Assembly: GCA_029204225.1 (NCBI GenBank)
Contig: CM055109.1
Coordinates: forward strand, 20,950,349 to 21,014,348
DNA: 64,000 nt
Direction: 5' to 3'
From: Diphasiastrum complanatum
Lineage: Eukaryota > Streptophyta > Lycopodiopsida > Lycopodiales > Lycopodiaceae
Under the pieces are notes generated by a model that saw only the letters and a list, made by a program, of their open reading frames with translations, did not search any database and was not told the origin of the DNA. The translations under genes were made by a program, and so were the position numbers. Shown here piece by piece: positions 59,501 to 64,000 of the stretch (the first letter of the stretch is position 1; each line of letters begins with the position of its first letter).

Positions 59501-61280
59501 TTAAAAAAAAAAAAAAACTGTTTTGATATAGAGCTATTTCTGGCTTAAACAATGCAATAATTCTGAATAATTGGATAAGTTAGCAGTTGGAATAATACAG
59601 TAACAAGTTGCTAATTTTTATGGCATGTCTTGGTATTCTCCGGTAACAGCAAACCAAAGCAAATAACAACCAAATAGCTATTGAAAATAAGTTTTGTTTG
59701 TGCCCCATCTACTGCACTTCTAAGAGGCAAGACGCTGGTTTGATCATTGATCCCCTAAAATAATTTCAGCCATAAGCTATTTTAGTAAATAGAAAAAAAG
59801 AAAAAAAATTAGTACGATTCTGGTTTGAGAAACGCGGTTTCCGAAACCCGTCTCCTCAGAAACGCGTTTCTGTGCATCTATGGTTCTGATGCCAATGGTT
59901 TGCAGATCTACTGATTCTGTTTTCTGTTAGAAAACGATAGAAAGAGTTAGAAGGAGCCTTCCTTAGACTGGCGGGAATTGTATACTTCTTGTGGAATAGC
60001 TGAAACCATCTACTAATGTCCAAATTTCTGAAACCATATAAATGCAGCCAGTTTTCTTAAACCATCTATTGATGTCCAGATTTCTATTGAATGTAGCCTG
60101 CAGCCATCTGAAACCAAGCAACAGATTACATAACAATTGCTTTTTTGATATTCTTTCACATGATACCCATATTGGCAACTATCCAAAAAAAAAAAACCAA
60201 AAAAATTTGCATTTCGGGAAACCCTAATGGGAAATCCCTAATCGTGTTCCTGAACGCGTTCCGGATCGCATTCCGGAACGCGGACTGCAACTTTGGTTGG
60301 TACTTGTATGAACTTATGGATGGATCTGTGCTTGCACAAGTAGTTTTACAATTATGACCCCATGTTAGAATGTGGATTATTGGATATTGAGCATTGATGG
60401 ATTGTGATGTGTGTTGGTATGCATAGTTGCCACGGTTAGGAGACTAGGCTTGACATGTTCATGGTAGAGTGTGTTGTATGAACCAGTGTTGGGCGGATAT
60501 ATAGGGTCACGGCTGGTATCAATAATGGGTATCAACATGGTATTAAAAAACCGACCCGACTGGTATATGATTTCTAATATCAGGGTCTAGAACCGGACAC
60601 CCAATATTAACTATTTTACTATTCATGTTGATACCCAGGTTGGGGAGATTTTGTGGATTTTTGCCGTGGTATCAATAGTAGTACTATTTTTAGTATTTTT
60701 TTTATATCTCAGATTTTTTATATTTTAAATTATGATATTACACTTTAAAAAGTGTATTTATAGCAATTCGTACATGTTGATACCCGGGTTGATAACCGGC
60801 TGGTATCACCCTTGTGATACCAGCCCGGTCTATACCAGTCTACAACTTCTATACCTCCTTATGTTGATACCCTACTAGTATTACATTTTCTAAAAAATTG
60901 CAATACCCTGACCTGGCTGGTATTAAAAATTTTGATACCCGCCCAACATTGGTATGAACCCGTATAGTTGGAGAGGCCTCTCATTATTTTCCTCGAGAGT
61001 GGTGGATAGTGTGCATGTGTGCTATGCCATGACAATAGTCTACCATATGCTTGATCTAGTGATGGATGAGGGATGATGTTGTGGTCGTATGGATCGCGAG
61101 TATCACCTGAATTTGATAGTAACTCCCAGGTGTGCTTGTCAATAAATCCATGGCTTGGGATGAGCTTGGATGGATTCTACGGTTGGCTGGCAAGCTTTAA
61201 TTCAAAATTCCTGTTGTGTGTGAAACCTGACAAAGGAATAGTGATCATGGGCGGTTGTGGAAAAAGTGAAAGGCTCCTTC

Positions 61281-61343
<63 letters not shown>

Positions 61344-62553
61344 CTGAGGATTGGGGTATGGTTTCTTGCAGCTGGGCTGCGAGAGTTCTTGTCAACAGTC
61401 TGGATGCATGTGTTCATGGAAAAAAGGTATCGAAGATATTCTGACTTTGACTTGATTCCGTGCAAATTATAGTGTGGATTGGAGCGTTCTAGTTTCTTTG
61501 GTAGATCTCTTCTTTTTCACAGCTCCTTCAAAAAACTGTACAGTAGCACATGAATGTTTATTGTGGATTTTGTTTGTCTTTTGTTATATATGGGTGCAGG
61601 AAGTAGGACTCCCAAGTACCTATGCAGAGTTTTTGCAGGTAGGAATTCTACAAGAATAGAAAACATCACAATACTCAAATGCTTTGATTATGAAGGCTTG
61701 ACACAAACTCTTAAAACAAGGCTTTTTCAGACCACAAAAGATTGTACTTGCATGCAATCCAAAACACATACAAGGAAAACAAATTATCTTGCACAAAATC
61801 GATGCACTAAACTGTAGATCCCCTTTCTTTTACAAACCTTAATGTTCTTCTTCACCAACACCTTGCCCTGATACCAAATGAAGGAAATAGGTGGTGATAG
61901 CTCAAGTTTTTTGTCAACACAACCAAATTAATGAGGCATTAAGTTTTTGCCTCTACAACCAACCGGATAAGTGAATGTTGGTTATACTGCTGGAACTTCC
62001 AGAATTGTCATATGTTTGTAATCTACATTGACACACTTCCAGAAATTTCATATGTTTGTAAGCTACAATGACACACTTAAGCTGTGGTCACAATGTTCTT
62101 TGTCGATATCTTTACATGATGAGACAATGCAGCAATTTTGAATCATTGATGCTTTTGATGAGCATGCCACCCTGTGAGAGGCCTGGATTGTACAATTTTG
62201 TGATTTTCTGGCCAAGTAGCCGCTATATGTGCCAATTTAATATTTTGCATGTTATTATGCTTTTCTGGTCATTCTTGTAAGATATGATATTGCTAAATCT
62301 TGATGCACGCTGTTGTTGATCCTATTGATCCTTCTCTTTAAATATTAGGCAGGTAACTTCCCTTTGGGATCAACAAACTCGGAGCTTTCTGTGGCCCACA
62401 AGGTCAAGCCCGTGCATGTAGACCATGATGCAAACGGCTTGAAAACAGGGATGGATGACAACTTGACAATCAGGAGAAATTGTGCATTGAAGATTGTTGA
62501 AAGGGTTGGCACAAAGCGGACGCCCTTGTGCAGTATTTCCCTTCCCAAGCAGT
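53418..62553 (+). CDS. NXD1: NEOXANTHIN-DEFICIENT 1 (NXD1)-like gene, 3' end outside or beyond window
   Basis: Seven exons join in phase: 53418-53503, 53867-53950, 54101-54164, 54555-54601, 61372-61426, 61600-61638 and 62349-62553 (580 nt, 193 codons plus one base). The joined product reads GPPWFFTGR, ALYQLHLVKAE-like (here AFYQLHLVKAE), YTLGGFYLANYDSSPAGPFEE, LVVIAGIVWNPPTSCAWAARVLVN, EVGLPSTYAEFLQ and ...CSISLPKQ. This is the conserved order of plant NXD1, a protein with an acetoacetate-decarboxylase-like fold that is needed for neoxanthin accumulation in the plastid carotenoid pathway. The catalytic role of NXD1 is not established. The family's C-terminal part (an LPSFSG-type region) should follow downstream. 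All introns are GT-AG, with no stop inside the exons, so the gene looks functional despite a 6.8-kb fourth intron. Confidence 0.88.
53867..53950 (+). CDS. NXD1: NXD1 exon 2
   Basis: The acceptor is TGGCAG|G, completing Arg, then AFYQLHLVKAEIAKRFIPSE and LKLVQAFG. The donor is GTGTGA at 53951. Intron 1 is 363 bases. Confidence 0.88.
54101..54164 (+). CDS. NXD1: NXD1 exon 3
   Basis: Encodes (G)YTLGGFYLANYDSSPAGPFEE, the most recognisable family block. Acceptor TTGCAG, donor GTTAAG; it ends in phase 0. Intron 2 is 150 bases. Confidence 0.92.
54555..54601 (+). CDS. NXD1: NXD1 exon 4
   Basis: The acceptor is GGCCAG; it encodes LVVIAGIVWNPPTSC(A). The donor is GTAAGG at 54602, opening the 6770-base intron 4. 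It ends in phase 2. Confidence 0.9.
54880..55870 (+). pseudogene. Penelope-like reverse transcriptase relic in NXD1 intron 4
   Basis: 54930-55210 reads YDFTTLYTKINLEDLKFCVNKL, the DF-SLYTN-type RT block of Penelope-like elements, with stops. The open frame 55220-55618 continues MGTNCVVHLANFYLFSYEFEF and HVRRYIDDLFVPDLPNFDSF, with the catalytic Y-x-DD as YIDD, then GIYPKDSCELNCT...NFLDLSI and an FSNLNIIRMPH region. Decayed RT-end sequence (GYSFKKIMRKVR) runs to about 55870. No GIY-YIG endonuclease is visible. Another non-LTR RT clade remains possible. Confidence 0.65.
55871..59450. other. Intron 4 interior, repeat-derived
   Basis: No complete gene. A coding-like fragment at 57840-58046 (FNRYNNLFRLLHTLENM) has no recognised family. 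A strong hairpin with 12-bp arms, 56257-56268 and 56280-56291, surrounds an 11-base loop. A TATATATG box near 56333 may mark a solo LTR. Confidence 0.4.
59640..59882. mobile_element. Foldback MITE, second copy (partial)
   Basis: It matches 18920-19160 (AAATAACAACCAAATAGCTATTG, ..., AGAAACGCGGTTTCCGAAAC) and ends in TGTGCATCTATG, the same terminal repeat with one change. The left end is uncertain; a diverged left part may reach about 59455. Confidence 0.7.
60255..60282. repeat. 11-bp perfect inverted repeat
   Basis: CGCGTTCCGGA and TCCGGAACGCG are separated by 6 bases and followed by CTGCAACTTTGG. The composition and end resemble the foldback MITE family, so this may be a third, diverged relative. 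Confidence 0.7.
60484..60951. mobile_element. hAT-type MITE with 8-bp target-site duplication
   Basis: The terminal repeats CAGTGTTGGGCGG (60484) and CCGCCCAACATTG (ending 60951) are complementary but for one base. Perfect 8-bp direct repeats GTATGAAC flank it (60476-60483 and 60952-60959). The interior is AT-rich with many GATACC/GGTATC motifs in both orientations and no ORF. Length 468 bases. CAG ends plus an 8-bp duplication are hallmarks of hAT. Confidence 0.88.
61285..61340. repeat. (GA)n microsatellite near NXD1 exon 5
   Basis: About 28 GA units, ending 31 bases before the exon 5 acceptor, in the place usually held by a pyrimidine tract. The acceptor still has a short TTTCTTG stretch. 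Confidence 0.95.
61372..61426 (+). CDS. NXD1: NXD1 exon 5
   Basis: The acceptor is CTTGCAG, shortly after a (GA)n microsatellite. It completes Ala and encodes WAARVLVNSLDACVHGKK. Donor GTATCG; phase 0. Confidence 0.9.
61600..61638 (+). CDS. NXD1: NXD1 exon 6
   Basis: 13 codons, EVGLPSTYAEFLQ, between acceptor GTGCAG and donor GTAGGA. EVGLPS is a conserved NXD1 motif. Confidence 0.88.
62349..62553 (+). CDS. NXD1: NXD1 exon 7
   Basis: The acceptor is ATTAG|GCAGG; the alternative four bases downstream meets a stop in frame. Encodes AGNFPLGSTNSELSV...KTGMDDNLTIRRNCALKIVERV...PLCSISLPKQ. Donor GTAAGT; phase 1. The C(N/S)ISLP ending agrees with the family. Confidence 0.85.
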
Positions 62554-63722
62554 GTAAGTGACATGTTCAGATCCCCAAGAAGCTTCCAGATTCAATATGT
62601 GGGTCTTCTGTATTCTATTGTTTGCCATGCTTTCTTGGTCAACGTACACACTGCAACCTTTGCTTCCCTGAGGAAGCTTGGAATTTTGTTCACTTTTGTT
62701 AAGTTGATGTAATTATGCTACAGTTGATTTTGAGATTTCATAAATTTGTAGTCAAGAACAACTTCTCTTCAAGCAAGCATTCGAGGTTTACATGAAGTCT
62801 TCTTTGGAGAGGTAAGCCCTCACAAGAGCTTCTTTGCTTTAAGAGCTCATTTCAATTCTCTGACAGCAGCTAGCTACTACAGTGCTTGTTGATATTATAA
62901 GTGACTCAAAGAAGCACATGGATGTTTGCATAACTGCATGCTCCCACATGTGCACCCATACACATTTTGGGATGCTCGTCCATGACCATGTTGACACATT
63001 ATTGTGATAAATCATAAATAATGACTTAAATCGTCTTCACTATCGGGCTGAGTTGTTTATGTATATCAATGTTTCATGGAGCTTTTCGAAAAAATGGGAA
63101 AGAATCGGCAACCCTGGGAAAGAATTGGCAAATCAGTTTAGGGTTTTTATTTTTTGGAGGGGATTTTATTTCTAGCCTTCTATTATGGCAAAAACACGTG
63201 CTTTTTTAAAGTTTAAATTGAATCCTGACTCGGGAGTTAGGACTCTAAACATTGATTGTAAGCGAATCATTCACCCTAAATCTAATGGACAGGGTTTATT
63301 ACTGGAAGAAACTTCTTCCACAAGCCAAACCAGATGGGCTCTCTGGAAGACTATATATAGAGCATAAACCATACCCATTGTCACCATTACAGCGATTGAA
63401 TAGGACAATTTCCTTGAAGGCCTTGCCAAATAGTCATGTAGAGTTGTGACACTCTTGGTATCTTGGAACTTCGCTTTACGCTGCAGATCTAAGGTTGATT
63501 CCTCAGGCGTTGGTCCAACAAAAGTGTCACTTTTGCTCCCTGGAAGCATTGAGGAAAGTCCCTTTGAGAGTGACACCAAATCCCGCCTGTTGTCATGATC
63601 CATACTACATAGTACATACATTGGTGGTCAGGACACAAGGGTCATATAACGTTCCTCGGCATGGTCTCGACTCTCTCTCAACCCTACATCTATCTCTATC
63701 TATTATTTAACGCTGAATACCC

Positions 63723-63799
<77 letters not shown>

Positions 63800-63975
63800 T
63801 CACGCGCGCGCGCGGAGTCAAACCCCATGCAAAACATAAATTTTATTCTATTTCAAGATGTTGTGCATCTGTAAGTGTTCCATTTCCTTTTTGACATTAT
63901 AAAAATCTTTATGGCATACTTTATTCTGTTGGACAATTTGCATACTATTTATAGTCAATATGCTGGTTTTTATAG
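62554..63975 (+). other. NXD1: NXD1 intron 7 (tentative), no supported exon
   Basis: Starts with GTAAGT. Segments near 62776-62811 could form a short in-phase exon (donor GTAAGC at 62812) but match nothing I know in NXD1. The frames 63185-63367 (+) and 63621-63271 (-) show no domain. Confidence 0.4.
63720..63815. repeat. Compound microsatellite C14-(CT)n-(CA)n-(CG)n
   Basis: A run of 14 C is followed by about 25 CT, 8-9 CA and 6 CG units with short transitions. The CG/CA part could adopt Z-DNA. Confidence 0.95.
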
Positions 63976-64000
63976 CACTTTCAGGATCTGGAGGAAGTCA
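63976..64000 (+). CDS. NXD1: Possible start of the next NXD1 exon at the right edge
   Basis: TTTTATAG precedes CACTTTCAGGATCTGG. In the phase left by exon 7 (one base) it reads S-L-S-G-S-G-G-S without a stop. It is too short to confirm homology. Confidence 0.3.

Noticed and set aside
61073-61444. 123-codon frame with an (Arg-Glu)n run
   Set aside because: It comes from the GA microsatellite, and exon 5 is only its end.
1-64000. CRISPR array or bacterial operon
   Set aside because: No regularly spaced identical repeats with unique spacers; the window is eukaryotic with spliceosomal introns and LTR elements.

Overview
The window is nuclear DNA from a land plant with a large, repeat-rich genome. 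The evidence is a CLE signalling-peptide gene, an intron-split gene whose exons read as NEOXANTHIN-DEFICIENT 1 (NXD1), plant-type copia primer-binding sites (TGGTATCAGAGC), a plant Ty3/gypsy primer-binding site (TGGCGCCGTTGC), and a 6.8 kb intron packed with old transposons. A fern, lycophyte or gymnosperm fits better than a compact moss or angiosperm genome, but the sequence alone does not settle this.

Layout. 1-4245: degraded copia element whose 5' LTR starts just before the window, with most of pol deleted. 4.7-7.56 kb: unidentified decayed minus-strand coding block. 7.6-8.5 kb: (TA)n and CT-rich tracts. 9.0-10.7 kb: 95-bp tandem duplication, then the intact CLE gene at 10379-10663. 10.7-18.5 kb: non-coding sequence with microsatellites. 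18.55-19.16 kb: foldback MITE. 20.5-23.5 kb: copia array in the order LTR fragment-pol-LTR-PBS-gag. 23.5-31 kb: minisatellite, LTR relics and unidentified minus-strand relics. 31.3-36.05 kb: minus-strand chimera of copia RT, gypsy pol, and copia gag with its leader and LTR. 36-45 kb: dispersed repeats, an inverted repeat, CCCTA-rich DNA, a chimeric copia ORF and another unidentified relic. 45.1-52.4 kb: minus-strand copia RT half, gypsy LTR plus gag, then a plus-strand copia RT/RNase H half with LTR and PBS. 52.4-52.65 kb: dimeric tRNA-derived SINE. 53.4 kb to the right edge: NXD1 on the plus strand. Seven exons are placed in phase; its fourth intron holds a Penelope-like reverse transcriptase relic, MITEs and a textbook hAT MITE with an 8-bp target duplication.

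Only CLE and NXD1 look like functional host genes. They are unrelated in function: one is a secreted peptide signal, the other acts in plastid xanthophyll (neoxanthin) accumulation. Almost everything else is transposon debris. The notable features are two pol-LTR-PBS-gag junctions that suggest head-to-tail copia arrays, one sequence module found in opposite orientation in the LTRs of two copia families, the Penelope-like relic in a host intron, and three coding relics that I could not assign.
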